Shown one piece after another: positions 10,444 through 23,039 of a stretch of 64,000 nt of DNA (within the stretch, counting starts at the first letter, position 1; every line of letters starts with the position of its first letter). Origin of the DNA: Hsuehochloa calcarea (taxonomy: Eukaryota; Streptophyta; Magnoliopsida; Poales; Poaceae); assembly GCA_036346395.1 (NCBI GenBank), contig CM070604.1, forward strand, positions 38,095,662-38,159,661. The letters run 5' to 3'. Below the pieces are notes generated by a model. That model was not told where the DNA came from. It saw only the letters and a program-made list of their open reading frames with translations, and made no database searches. Made by a program: the position numbers and the translations under genes.

Positions 10444-12691
10444 AACCTTGTGAGACCCCGGTTTATCCGGCTTGTAATGCTTAACCATCCACTTGGTCCT
10501 AGCATCACAAATCAGATAATCCGAGACTCGAGACATGTATACTTCCCAGAGTGCAGTATACACACCTCTTTACAAAATTTATGCATCAATTCCATTCATC
10601 CACATAGAACCGAAGCAAAAACAACAAACTAGAAGATAACATAAATAAAGGATAGTTATTACAAAAGAGAGGCCGACCGGCCAAACGGCATATACATAAA
10701 GAAGTTTAACAGCGGAAGCAAAAGTGCCATAAGATGGCCATAAACCAAAAGAGCCAATCGGTGTGCCTTTAACCCACAAGGCAACAAGCCAGGACCGCCA
10801 AGCTAGTCGTCAAACCACAAAGACATCTCACAAAAGTGAGGCCCTTGGGGCTCACCTTCCTCCCCTGCAAACAAAAGCGTAGGCAAAAGCGGTGAGTACT
10901 TTGAATGTACTCATAAGACTTACATGTGGAATAACAAACTGTATATATACTACATGCAAGCTTATTGAAGTGGAGGTTTGTATGTTTCATTTTAGCATAA
11001 AGCAAGTTTCCATTTGCAATAATGTAATAGATTGAAAGCAATTTAACAAACTGTTTTAATGTTCAAATAACGCAAATGACAACAATATAACAATGAGGTA
11101 GAGAACAACAACAATCACGGAAGTGACTAAACCATTAGTCACCACAATAATAGCATGAATTACCCATTCATACCAACCATGTCAAATTTTAATTTAAAAG
11201 GTTGTAGTCTAACTCTTGCAAAACCTAACCAAGCGTGTCCATAACCTAGGGCGAGGCTATTCGAATAGTTTTATACCTGCGAGGGTGTACCAATGTACCC
11301 ACACGCTTGATCGCCTTTTGCCACTAGATTAGCATACTTCCTTTGGTATGCCGCACACTAAGTCCTACGAGACATTTCCAATATTGTGTATTAACTACGA
11401 GCCGCCCGTATGGATAGAAACCCATACGTTGTGTCGGAGTCATTGTAAAGCCTCGGTCAACTACCCGTCGCAGGTAAAGCCTTGGACAACTACAATGCTC
11501 CTCGAGGTAGAGAGCCTACCCTAATCTCCACCACACACCCAACACAAGAACACATATCCTTTTCACACAACACACACAACCCCTCCTGCGACTCGGAGAT
11601 AACACACGCCAAAGTACTTAGTCAAGAGAGGTCCCATATCCCTCTCGCGTGGTTAGCACGCAAAAATGCTTGGAGAGTGTGACACAAGATGTTCGGTCCT
11701 TGTTGACTTAGGCAAGACACCCACAAACCCAATAACCCACCATCCAACCACTTGCCCAAGTCCAAATCAATTTTCCATTTTCAGATTTTTTTTACTTTCC
11801 AAAATAACAAAGCACAAGTGTTAGACATAAAGGAGTAATATGTAGATGTGTGATCAAGATCATCGACTAAAATCGATGATCGCCCATTACTACCGAAACT
11901 AAGCATTTCTAAGCAATTTCAAAACGGAAGCTACTAAGTGACAAGAGTTCATCCATCGAACTCAAATCACGAAGAAATAACCTAGGCTCGTGGTAGTAGA
12001 GGATAAACAATTCCTCAGATTATGCAACTATAGGATACTAATCATAATTTAACAACAAAATAGCAATGCATATATACAAGTTGAAATAAACATATTAGAC
12101 TTGAAAAATAATGGGATTATCATGATCAAATTGCTTGCCTGCTTGCTGTGGGTCAAGGTCTTCTTGAGGATCAACAATATTGTCAATATGCTCTTGGATC
12201 CTAACGAAAAAGCGAGAAACAAGCGATAAGAGCGAATAAAATGCAAAGACCCAACAGTAAACCTTCTCTACAAATTCTAAAATTTTTACAGTAGCAAGAT
12301 AATGATTTATAGAGAATTTAGCAACAAGAACCAACTGATTTGGATTCTTATTGCAAAAGATATGGCCAAAACAATTTTGCTCAGCTTTTATAAATAAAAA
12401 ATGCTACTATTCATTAGCAAAATTTTCGGGAGCTATACTGAGTTTGGAAACATTTTTAAATTAAAGTTTAGTTAAAAACATAACCAACAAAATTTGAATC
12501 AACCGAAAAGGATTTGAAATGAATTAGTTATGCATTTTACAAGTTATCACATTTTTCAGTTGATAAATAAATCCTCTCGGGAAATTCAGAAATTAGAAAT
12601 GACGTGGCCGAACGAGGAGCGTTGATCTTGGATCCAACGGCCCCAGCCCGGCGGCTGACCGACGCTACGCGATCGCGAACTCAGTCGTTAA

Positions 12692-12788
12692 CCGTTGGAT
12701 CAGGATCCAACGGTCCACGACCACTTTGGTCGGGGCGCGCGGACGATCAGGGACACTGGTCGTCCGCCGTTGGATCTGGATCCAACGG
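12692..12788. repeat. Pair of palindromes (CCGTTGGATC inverted repeats)
   Basis: At 12692-12713 and 12767-12788, CCGTTGGATC is followed after one or two bases by its complement GATCCAACGG. Each forms a 10-bp stem. The same pair appears in LTR-B (about 20683-20705 and 20759-20780). They lie between the TATA box and the LTR end, so they would be in the transcribed leader. Confidence 0.75.
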
Positions 12789-13459
12789 ATCACAGACCGA
12801 GACGCGCGGCGAATTCAAAATTTCCGCGCGAACGTGGGCCGTAGATCTAAGGATCGACGGTCCGCATCGACTCACGTTCAAACACTCGTCCTGTTTTCGT
12901 CCGGCAAAAACGACGGGGAAGAACGGCTCGCCGCCGGCGGCTCTGGCCGCGGCGGTGCGAGCAAGTGCCCAAAATGGGTCCCAAACATCATTGCGCACCT
13001 AATGGTACCAACGAATTCGGCTGCGGTGGACCAGAACGTCGGCAAGCCGGAGGAAACCGAAGTGACCGCAAATGACCAAAACGAAAATGGCAAATGCACT
13101 CAGCTGCGGTTCAAGGGAGCAGGTGCCAGGCCACTAGGGACTAAAGAGGAGCTACCTGAGCGCAAAGGAGGCAGAGAGAGTTGAAGTGCCGGGCGAGGAG
13201 GAGCGCGGTTTGGTGAAATTGGGAAATCGAATTGGCTCGTCCTGGACAAATTGAACCGAATTGAGTGAGGTTAAGCTTGATGAGTAGAGGGGGGCAGAGG
13301 GAGTGAAAGCTTGAAGAAGAAAACCCCACAGCCGACTTCACCAAGCCCCAAAGCCGTCAATGGCGGTAGAAGGCTTCAGAGGATCTGCGGCTCAGTGGCT
13401 TGTGAGTGATAGCTAGGGTCATGGAGTTGCTAAAGGGAGCTAAGGGAGAAGCAATGGAG

Positions 13460-13467
13460 TTTAAATA
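13460..13467 (-). promoter_or_regulatory. TATA-like box of LTR-A
   Basis: The minus strand reads TATTTAAA, identical to the box at 22479 in the plus LTRs and in the same relative position, about 905 bp from the LTR start. Confidence 0.55.
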
Positions 13468-14375
13468 GCCGAGGATGGCGAGAGCAGCGGCGAGAACTCG
13501 CTCGGTCAACCCGGCCGTTTGAGCTCGAGAGAGCGGCGGGGCAGTGGAAGTGGGCGCTGAGGAGGAGCACGACGAGCATTAAATGCGCACGAAAGAGCCG
13601 TTTAAAGCGGCCGGGAAGGGCGGCACATGCGGCTTTTTCTTCTCTGCCGCCATGGCCGATACCGACGCCTTGAGCTGGCCGGAGGAAGGAGACGACAGCC
13701 GACCGTCGGATTGAAATCGAACGGTTGAGTTAGATCGGGTGGATTAAAACGATTCCATCGTTCGGCTGGTCGAGGACCGTTCGATGCCGATCCAACGGCT
13801 CACGACCCGCACACCCTGATCGATCGCTACCGGTGCGATTAGTTGATGGACCGAGTCCAGTGGCTCGAGCCCGTGTCAGTTCGAACAGAGCAGTGCAAAC
13901 CAGGTTAAATTTGAATTTTAAACACCGATTTTTAGGAATTATTTGAGGTAGCAAACAAACTCCAAAATTTATGAAATTTTAACTGGAGCTTGCTGGCGAA
14001 GGAGGAACCTCCCATAAAATTTTCAGAGATTTTCATGAACTGAAGTTTTCTCCAGAAATTCCAGAAGAGAGAAATTAGGGTTTGACCAGTTTGACTTGCC
14101 TCCAAAAACTATCAAATAATTTCTAAAAATCATGAGATAATTCAGAGGTGTTAAAAATCAACCCTAGACCCAAGAAAAATTATTTCCAAAGGTTGGGCAC
14201 AAGATTTTCATGAAGGAGATTTGTGTTGGTGTCAAATGGCAATTTGATTTTGATTTCACATAATTCCTTTACAAAAATTATGGGCGATTACAAAAATCAA
14301 GATCGAGAAAAAGTTTTAATTTCTCCTCATTTTTATTACATTTGAAACACAAACCAATTTTGGGATGTTACAAAA

Positions 14376-14387
14376 CCTCCCCCTTAC
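14376..14387 (-). other. Polypurine tract, minus array
   Basis: The minus strand reads GTAAGGGGGAGG, three bases inside LTR-A's outer end. It matches the tracts at 30570 and 39665. This is the plus-strand DNA primer of the element. Confidence 0.75.
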
Positions 14388-14459
14388 AAAAATCTCGTCC
14401 AGAGATTTGGCTCACTCGTAAAGAAAGATGGATAGTGCACTTGCGAGGCGATCTTCCCT

Positions 14460-17279
14460 TTCCCAAGTAGCCTCATCCTCGGAATGGTTCGACCATTGAA
14501 CTTTGAGGAATCGATGGTTTTATTCCTTGTTCTTCGTTCGGCCTCATCGAGGATGCGAGCAGGTGCTCCTTGTAGGTCAAATCTTCTTGAACATCAAGAG
14601 TTTCCAGCGGAGCCTCCTCGCTTGGAACACGGAGGCACTTCTTTAGTTGGGACACATGGAAAACATCATGTACCCCCTCGAGTGCGGTGGCAATTCTAAC
14701 TTATAGGCAACGGCTCCTTTCTTCTCGATAACACGGTAAGGGCGACATATCGAGGAGCTAACTTGCCCTTGGCCTTGGCGATGGCCCTTCAAAGGAGAGA
14801 CTTTGAGATAAACAAAGTCATTAGGCTCAAAGCTCAACTCACGGCGGCGGCGATCCGCATAGCTCTTTTGCTGGATTGAGGTGTGCGCGCAACGATCACG
14901 AATAAGCTGGACTTGACTCTCGGCCTCATTAATCGAGTCGGGCCAAAGAATGGTCTTTCGCGGTCTCGGACCAGTTCAACGGGTTCTCGCACTTTCTCCG
15001 TATAAGGCCTCAAAAGGTGACATCCGAGACTAGCTTGAAAATCTGTTGTTGTAGGAAAACTTCGGCAAAAGGCAAGCATTTCTCCCAATTCTTTCCATAG
15101 GAGAGGACACAAGCACGAAGCATGTCCTCCAACACTTGGTTGACCCTTCGGTCGACCATCGGTTTGGGGGTGGTATCTTTGTGCTAAAGGTGAATGGGTT
15201 CCCATAGCCTCTTGCAAATACTTCCAAAACACAGCGGTGAAAAGCGCATCATGATCCAAACGATCGTCTTGGTACACCATGCAAGCGAGCGATCTGGGAA
15301 AAATAGAGATCCGCTAGTAGACTCACACTAAGGTTTGTCCGTCTTGGCGAAAAATGGGCTACTTTGTCAATCGATCGATGACAACCCAGATAGAATCCTT
15401 GCCCTTGGAGGTTCGGGCGGGCCGGTGATAAAATCCATCCGTCGAATCCTACTTCCACTCGGGAATAGGCAAAGGTGAAGCGATCCTGCTTTGGCGATGC
15501 TCGGCCTTGACACGACGACATATGTCGCACTCGACAACGAACCGCAATTTCCCTTTTCATTCGGGTCCACCAAAATCACGACGGAGATCTTGATACATCT
15601 TTGTGGCCGGGATGAATAGACAAAGGCGAATCATGGGCTTCGCGGAGAATCAAATTCGCAATTCCATGTCCTTTGGAACCACAAGGCGTTGCGAACCTTA
15701 CAACACCATGCTCATCCTCGAGAGAAGCACTTAGTCGCACTTCTTGATATTTTCCTTGATGCGGCTCACTCCAACATCGATTGTTGGCGACCTTAATCCG
15801 ATCCACCAAGGTTGGTTGCACAACCAAGGCGTGAGCGAACCATGCTCAACCAAACCTAAGTTGAGGCGCTGAAATTCCTTGAGAAGGGTGGGTTGGCGTT
15901 CTGGAGCAATAAGGCATTGCAATGCGCTTTCGTGGCGCGCCGGCAGCGACATTAGCCTTGCCGGATGGTAGTGAATACCCATGTCATAGTCCTTGATCAA
16001 CTCCAACCACCTCTTTTGCACGAGGTTCGGATCCGGTTGGGTGAACAAATACTTTAGACTTTTGTGATCCGAATACGCCGCAGCGATTCTGGATTAGGTA
16101 ATGTCGCCAAATCTTAAGTGCATGAATCACATGACTAATTCTAAGTCATGGGTAGGATAGTTGAGTTCATGAGGTCTCAATTGCCTTGATGTATAGGCCA
16201 CTACCTTGCCTTCTTGCATAAGGACACAACCGAAGTCCTCGGCGAAGCATCGCAAAAGATGTCGAAGCTTTGATGAACATCGGGAAGAACGAGGACGGGA
16301 GCGGTGGTCAAACGCTTCTTAAGTACTTGGAAGCTTTCCTCACAAGCATCGGACCATAAGAACTTCTTGTCCTTCTTAAGCAACTCCGTCATCGGCCGCG
16401 ATATTGGAGAAGTTCTCGATGAAACGGCGATAATACCCACTAAACAGAAAACTCCGCGCTTCGCCATCAAGTAGGTGAACCCAAGAAAGAACATCGCGAT
16501 CTTACCAGGATCAGCGGCCACGCCTCTGCCAAAGAACATGACCCAAGAAGGCCACTTCCTTCAACGAGACGCGCACTTGTGAACTTTGCATACGGTGGTG
16601 CTCACGGCTTGCCTAACACAAGCCTCAGATGCTCATCATGTTCCTCATCGTCCTTAGAATAGATAAGAATATCATCGATGAAGACCACGACAAACTTATC
16701 CAAATACTCCATGAATACCGAATTCATGAGGTTCATGAACAAGGCAGGAGCATTGGTTAAGCCAAATGACATGACGGTGTACACATACAAGCCGTAGCGA
16801 GTAGAAAGGCCGTCTTTGGAATATCCTCGGTCGTATCCGAACTTGATGATATCCCACTCTCAAATCAATCTTGGAGAATACTCGAGCTCCGGTTAATTGA
16901 TCAAAGAGATCATCAATGCGGGGCAAAGGATACTTGTTCTTTACCGTTACCTCATTAAGCGGACGGTAATCCACGCACATGCGTAAAGTATTGTCCTTCT
17001 TCTTTCGAAGATTCTTGGACAACCCACGGGATGAGCTAGGCGGATGAAACCTTTCTCTTGCAGCTCATTCAATTGCTTCTTCAACTCCACCAACTCGTTC
17101 GGTGGCATCCGATAATGCCTCTTTGAAATCGGGGCAGTACCGGGAACCAACTCGATGACAAACTCGAGATCTCGAACTGGTGGCATCCGGAAGATCTTGG
17201 GAAAGATATCAACGAAGTCACAAACCGTTGGGACTTCATTAATATCTAGAGGGCTTCGCTGCCGCGAAGAGATGCGGAC
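14460..17279 (-). pseudogene. pol pseudogene (RT, RNase H, integrase, chromodomain), minus copy B
   Basis: Read right to left: protease-RT linker (17280-17190); RT (17186-16600) with 'NELQEKGFIR', 'KIDLRVGYHQVRI', 'MSFGLTNAPALF', 'FIDDILIYS'; RNase H (about 16540-15960) with 'FLWSDACEESF' and 'FDIFCDAS'; integrase zinc region (15830-15490); integrase core (15480-14850) with 'DFITG'; and the C-terminal GPY/chromodomain region (14840-14460). No stretch longer than about 150 codons is open. Frames change every few hundred bases, often at CTG/CAG/CCG sites. Order and domains identify a Tekay/Del-type chromovirus. Inactive as written. Confidence 0.85.
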
Positions 17280-17585
17280 CTAGCGGCTTGGTGCGAACTG
17301 CTCGCCGGAAGGACTAGATAGAGAGACACTTCTTGGCGCAATCGATTTGTCCCTTATGCTGAAACACCGCAAGTCCCCCACGCGGCTGGTGACCACTCCC
17401 TTGCCCGGATCCTGAAACACCGGTAAGGGCGGAAGTGTTCTTAGCGATGGCGTCGAAAGAACCCTCCTGTCCTCTGCGCGGTTGCGCTCGATCTGAAGAA
17501 GGACCTCGGCCATGGTCGGAGGAGGAGGAAGATCCTCGTCCGGACCAGCTGACTGGCCTTGGCCGCTACGGGTGCGTCCGGCCAT
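17280..17585 (-). pseudogene. gag N-terminus fused to protease remnant, copy B
   Basis: The ATG at 17585 starts a gag with 'MAGRTRSGQGQSAGPDEDLP' and 'MAEVLLQIERNRAEDRRVL'. A one-frame shift follows, and then the same gag-to-protease deletion junction as copy A (near 17370). The remaining reading frame ends 'SIRDKSIAPRSVSLSSPSGE'. The identical junction in copies A and B means the deletion came before their duplication or was spread by gene conversion. Main gag domain, zinc knuckle and protease active site are absent. Confidence 0.8.
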
Positions 17586-18458
17586 CCTGTTACAAGAAAC
17601 TTTGGTTAAAATTAGACTCAGAGATTCAAAGCCGAAAGAAAGCGAAAAGCTAGCGACTAGGGGAATGGAATACCCCTAACAAACGCCAAAACCGTAAGTA
17701 TGTAAACTTCAGCAAAGCTAATAAAAGACTCCAAAACCGCAATGAATCATCAAACCAAAGCTCAACTTCCCAACGCAACTAACCCGTATTGAATGAACGA
17801 GCAATTGATTGAGAAGACTAAAAACCAGAAGATTCAGGTAAGATCTAATACTATTTAAAGAGCAAGGTTCAATCAGCGAAAATAGTGTTAGATACATAGC
17901 TAACTAGTATCACATCTTACCCTTCTACTCCAACAAGTTTTAGTTGATTAAACTCTCATTTTCTACCCCATTAGAAACCATCGAGCTTGCTGTCCGGAAA
18001 TTGAGGTTCTTTGTAGCGATTTTGCATCAAGCTTCGGTAGAAGTCTTCTATCCTAGAAACTTCAAAATCTGGCACACTTCAACTTGGCAAGCTCGGTGGT
18101 CCCATCAGAAACCATTGAGCTCGCTGTCTGGAAATTGAGGCGTGCTGTCCAGATTCCGCATCCAAGCCTCTAGCCGAAATCTTCAGTCCAGAAACTTCAA
18201 AAACCCTAAGCACTTCAATTTGCCAAACTCAGTGGTTCCCAAAATCCATTTAATCGATAACACTATCTTTGAAAAGGAGATGAGAGGAAAACAACTTTTA
18301 AAACTCAAATTAGAGTAAGATGAGAGGAGAAAGCTAAGATAGGTAAGGAATAAAATCTGAGAATTCCTTAAGCTTTCCAAAATCATTTGATACCTTGAAA
18401 ATAAGATTTTCCAAATTATCCTAAAGACGACCAAGCTTGGGTTACTACGGTCAATATG
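17586..18458 (-). other. Leader between primer site and gag, minus copy B
   Basis: The same untranslated leader as 9560-10430, with the repeated 'gctgtccggaaattgagg' segments. No gene. Confidence 0.6.
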
Positions 18459-18470
18459 GCTCGATGCAAA
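18459..18470 (-). other. Degenerate primer binding site, copy B
   Basis: The position matches the primer sites of the other copies, but the sequence (GGCTCGATGCAA on the plus strand) has lost several bases relative to GGCTCTGATACCA. The losses fall at CTG and ACC, as elsewhere in this array. Confidence 0.55.
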
Positions 18471-18473
18471 CCT

Positions 18474-21400
18474 TGTGAGACCCGGTTTATCCGGCTTGTA
18501 ATGCTTAACCATCCACTTGGTCCTAGCATCACAAATCAGATAATCCGAGACTCGAGACATGTATACTTCCCAGAGTGCAGTATACACACCTCTTTACAAA
18601 ATTTATGCATCAATTCCATTCATCCACATAGAACCGAAGCAAAAACAACAAACTAGAAGATAACATAAATAAAGGATAGTTATTACAAAAGAGAGGCCGA
18701 CCGGCCAAACGGCATATACATAAAGAAGTTTAACAGCGGAAGCAAAAGTGCCATAAGATGGCCATAAACCAAAAGAGCCAATCAGTGTGCCTTTAACCCA
18801 CAAGGCAACCGACCGGACCGCCAAGCTAGTCGTCGAAACCACAGCACATCTCACAAAAGTGAGGCCCTTGGGGCTCACCTTCCTCCCCTGCAAACAAAAG
18901 CCGCCGGCAAAAGCCGGTGAGTACTTTGAATGTACTCGCAAGACTTACATGTGGAATAACAAACCTGTATATATACTACATGCAAGCTTATTGAAGTGGA
19001 GGCTGTATGTTTCATTTTAGCATAAAGCAAGTTTCCATTTGCAATAATGTAATAGATTGAAAGCAATTTAACAAACCTGTTTTTAATGTTCAAATAACCG
19101 CAAATGACAACAATATAACAGTAGGTAGAGAACAACAACAATCCTGGAAGTGACTAAACCATTAGTCACCACAATAATAGCATGAATTACCCATTCATAC
19201 CAACCATGTCAAATTTTAATTTAAAAGGTTGTAGTCTAACTCTTGCAAAACCTAACCAAGCGTGTCCATAACCTAGGGGTGTACCAATGTACCCACACGC
19301 CAGACCGCCTTTTTGCCACTAGATTAGCATACTTCCTTTGGTATGCCTAAGCACAGACTAAGTCCTCGAGACATTTCCAATATTGTGTATTAACTACGAG
19401 CCACCGTATGGATAGAAACCCATACGTTGTGTCGGAGTCATTGTAAAGCCTCGGTCAACTACCCGTCGCAGGTAAAGCCTTGGACAACTACAATGCTCCT
19501 CGAGGTGGAGAGCCTACCCGGAATCTCCACCACCGCACACCCAACACAAGAACACATATCCTTTTTCACACAACACACACAACCCCCTCCTGCGACTCGG
19601 AGATAACACACGCCAAAGTACTTAGTCAAGAGAGGTCCCATATCCTCTCGCGTGGTTATACGCAAAAAATGCTTGGAGAGTGTGACACAAGATGTTCGGT
19701 CCTTGTTGACTTAGGCAAGACACCCACAAACCCAATAACCCACCATCCAACCACTTGCCCAAGTCCAAATCAATTTTCCATTTTCAGATTTTTTTTACTT
19801 TCCAAAATAACAAAGCACAAGTGTTAGACATAAAGGAGTAATATGTAGATGTGTGATCAAGATCATCGACTAAAATCGATGATCGCCCATTACTACCGAA
19901 ACTAAGCATTTCTAAGCAATTTCAAAACGGAAGCTACTAAGTGACAAGAGTTCATCCATCGAACTCAAATCACAGCAAATAACCTAGGCTCGTGGTAGTA
20001 GAGGATAAACAATTCCTACAGATTATGCAACTATAGGATACTAATCATAATTTAACAACAAAATAGCAATGCATATATACAAGTTGAAATAAACATATTA
20101 GACTTGAAAAATAATGGGATTATCATGATCAAATTGCTTGCCTGCTTGCTGTGGGTCAAGGTGCTGCTGAGGATCAACAATATTGTCAATATGCTCTTCG
20201 GGTCCTAACGAAAAAGCGAGAAACAAACGATAAGAGCGAATAAAATGCAAAGACCCAACAGTAAACCTTCTCTACAAATTCTAAAATTTTTACAGTAGCA
20301 AGATAATGATTTATAGAGAATTTAGCAACAAGAACCAACTGATTTGGATTCTTATTGCAAAAGATATGGCCAAAACAATTTTGCTCAGCTTTTATAAATA
20401 AAAAATGCTACTATTCATTAGCAAAATTTTCGGGAGCTATACTGAGTTTGGAAACATTTTTAAATTAAAGTTTAGTTAAAAACATAACCAACAAAATTTG
20501 AATCAACCGAAAAGGATTTGAAATGAATTAGTTATGCATTTTACAAGTTATCACATTTTTGGTTGATAAATAAATCCTCTCGGAAATTCGAAATTAGAAA
20601 TGACGTGGCGAGCGAGGCGTTGATCTTGGATCCAACGGCCCACCCGCTGGCCCCAGCGCAGCGACCGCGAACTCGGTGGATTAACCGTTGGATCAGGATC
20701 CAACGGTCCACGACCACTTTGGTCGGGGCGCGCGGACGATCAGGGACACTGGTCGTCCGCCGTTGGATCTGGATCCAACGGATCACAGACCGAGACGCGC
20801 GGCGGCGAATTCAAAATTTCCGCTGCGAGCGTGGGCGTAGATCTAAGGATCGGCGGTCGCATCGACTCACGTTCAAACACTCGTCTGTTTTCGTCCAAGC
20901 AAAAGCGACGGGGAAGAAACGGCTTCGCCACGGCCGGCTCTGGCCGCGGCGGTGCGAGCAAGTGCCCAAAATGGGTCCCAAACATCATTGCGCACCTAAT
21001 GGTACCAACGAATTCGGCTGCGGTGGACCAGAACGTCGGCAAGCCGGAGGAAACCGAAGTGACCGCAAATGACCAAAACGAAAATGGCAAATGCGCTCAG
21101 CTGCGGTTCAAGGGAGCAGGTGCCAGGCCACTAGGGACTAAAGAGGAGCTACCTGAGCGCAAAGGAGGCACCGAGGAGAGTTGAAGCTGCCCGGGCGAGG
21201 AGGAACGCCGGTTTCGGCTGAAATTGGGGAAATCCGAATTCAGCTCGTCCCTGGACAAATTGAACCGAATTGAGTGAGGGTTAAGCTTCAGTGAGTAGAG
21301 GGGGAGCAGAGGGAGTGAAAGCTTGAAGAAGAAAACCCCATTGCACCGACTTCACCGAAGCCCCAAAACCGTCAATGGCGGCCGAAGGCTTCCCGAGGAT

Positions 21401-21481
21401 CTGCGGCTCCAGCGGGCTTGTGAGTGATAGCTAGGGCTGCGGAGTTGCTAAAGGGAGCTAAGGGAGAAGCAATGGAGTTTA
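18474..21481 (-). mobile_element. Chromovirus LTR-B (minus), part downstream of its TATA box
   Basis: Begins TGTGAGACCC (complement of the LTR end) and follows LTR-A closely up to 21481, where the plus-strand array interrupts it. The remainder (U3) is at 43479-44413. Together the LTR is about 3.94 kb. Relative to LTR-A it lacks about 40 bp around 19277, a deletion that removes the CTATTCGAATAG palindrome. Confidence 0.88.
21477..21481. repeat. Target site duplication GTTTA of the plus array (left)
   Basis: GTTTA here and again at 43474-43478 flank the whole LTR-internal-LTR-internal-LTR block. The undisturbed site can be read in LTR-A at 13459-13463, where GGAGTTTAAATAGCC is continuous. One duplication around the entire array shows a single integration site. 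Confidence 0.9.
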
Positions 21482-22478
21482 TGTAACATCCCAAAAATGG
21501 ATTTGGGTTCAAATGTAAGAAAATCAGGAGAAATTAAAACTTTTCTTGCATCTTGAAGCCCTTGGTTGTTTCTGTAGTTCTTTTGAGAAGAATTATAGAA
21601 AATCAAAACTAAATCCTCATTCGACTCCAATCAAAAGCCTCCTTGGCGTTGGTCTCATGCCAAACCCCTGGAAGTATTTTTTTTCCTGAGTTCTAGGGAG
21701 CCTTGGCAACACCTCTGAATTATCTCATGATTGTTAAAAATTATTTGGTAATTCTTGGGGGCAAGTCAAATTCGGTCAAACCCTATTTCTCCTCTTCTGA
21801 AATTTCTGGAGGAAGATTCAGTGGGTAAGAACCTCTGAAGATTTTATGAGAGGTTCCTCCGGTTGTCGGCAATCTCCAGTTAAAATCTCGTAAGATTTGG
21901 AGCTTGCTTGATACCTTAAATGGTTCCTCAAAAATCAGTTGTTCAAATCCAAACCCTAACGGGTTTGCACTGTTCCGTAGTTTCGAATTGGGCTCGGGCT
22001 CGAGCCACTGGACTCGGTCCCGCCCACTAGCTGTACCAACCTAGTCGTTCGGACGCCGGGGTCGTGGCCGTTGGATCGGTATCGAGCGGTCTTCGACCAC
22101 CGGACGGTGGAGCCCTTACAAACCACCCGGTCTAACTCGGTAGTTGGATCGGCATCGAGCGGTCTTCGACCGGTGAGCGAGCGGAGATCGTCGTGAATAC
22201 TCGAGCTAGCTCGGCCTTCGATTTCAATCGGCGACCAACGAGTCGTCTCCTTCCTCTGTCCGCGCGCGCGCGTGAGCTCCTGCCATTGCGTGCGCAGAAG
22301 AGTAAGCGATGGCGTGCGATCCACGCTATGTCCACCTTCAAGCGGCTAGCTCTGCGCGCATTAAATGGTGTCGCCTCCTACCTCGATGAGGCCATGACCC
22401 AACCGCCCTATCGCCCTCAAGTGCTCTCATGGCGGTGTTGACCCGACCGAAAAATCCGTAGTTGCTCTCTCATCGCCC

Positions 22479-22486
22479 TATTTAAA
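22479..22486 (+). promoter_or_regulatory. TATA-like box of LTR1
   Basis: TATTTAAA in the context 'cgccctatttaaactcc', conserved in LTR2 (about 31578), LTR3 (about 40687) and, reversed, in the minus LTRs. It is the likely start region of the genomic transcript. Confidence 0.55.
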
Positions 22487-23039
22487 CTCCTTTGTGCTTC
22501 ACCCTTAGCTTCCTTTAGCACTTTCGCGACTCGGCTAGCATTCGCCATCTTGCCTGAGCTGTAGTCCCTCGCACTCTCTTCGAACGACATTGTTGAGTGT
22601 GGAGTTTCGGTGGGGGCGGTGCAGCGGGGGTTTTCTTCTTCAAGTCTTCGCCCCCTCTGCTTCCCCTTTACTCTTTGAAGCTTAACTCTCACGCGGTTTG
22701 GTTCTCTCTGTGCCCAGGTCGCTGTGGCCTAGCGAGAACCTTACCACCGCCGTTCGGATACTCGTCGCCGGAGCCGCTCCGTGGGTCTCTGGGCGTTCTT
22801 CGGCTCAAGTAAGTCCGCATTGCCCTGTAGGAGCTCAGGCGTGTTTTCGTTTTTCTTTTGGTACCATTCGTTCGGGAGTCCTCCCGAGCCATACCCACTC
22901 AACCCCGCCCTTGGTCGGCGCTGTCTCGTGGTCGAAATTCCGACCAGTCACTGTAGTTTGGTCGATTCGACCGGATGCAGTTTATTGATGGGTAAATATC
23001 GTCGCGTAGTCCCCAGACCTTATATTTGTAAGGGAAAGG

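Larger units (their letters stand above)
10449..14372 (-). mobile_element. Chromovirus LTR-A (minus)
   Basis: A 3924-bp LTR. On the minus strand it starts TGTAACATCCC at 14372 and ends GGGTCTCACA at 10449. It is followed by the primer site and preceded by a polypurine tract at 14376. It matches LTR-B closely across its whole length. It has a TATTTAAA promoter word, two perfect CCGTTGGATC palindromes, and the conserved CTATTCGAATAG palindrome at 11257-11268. Overlapping ORFs in 12600-13200 come from GC-rich LTR sequence and are not genes. Confidence 0.9.

Noticed and set aside
12604..13184. Overlapping ORFs of 132 and 152 codons in LTR-A (and equivalents at 20563-21184)
   Set aside because: They lie in GC-rich LTR leader sequence, differ in frame between the two LTR copies and show no domain.
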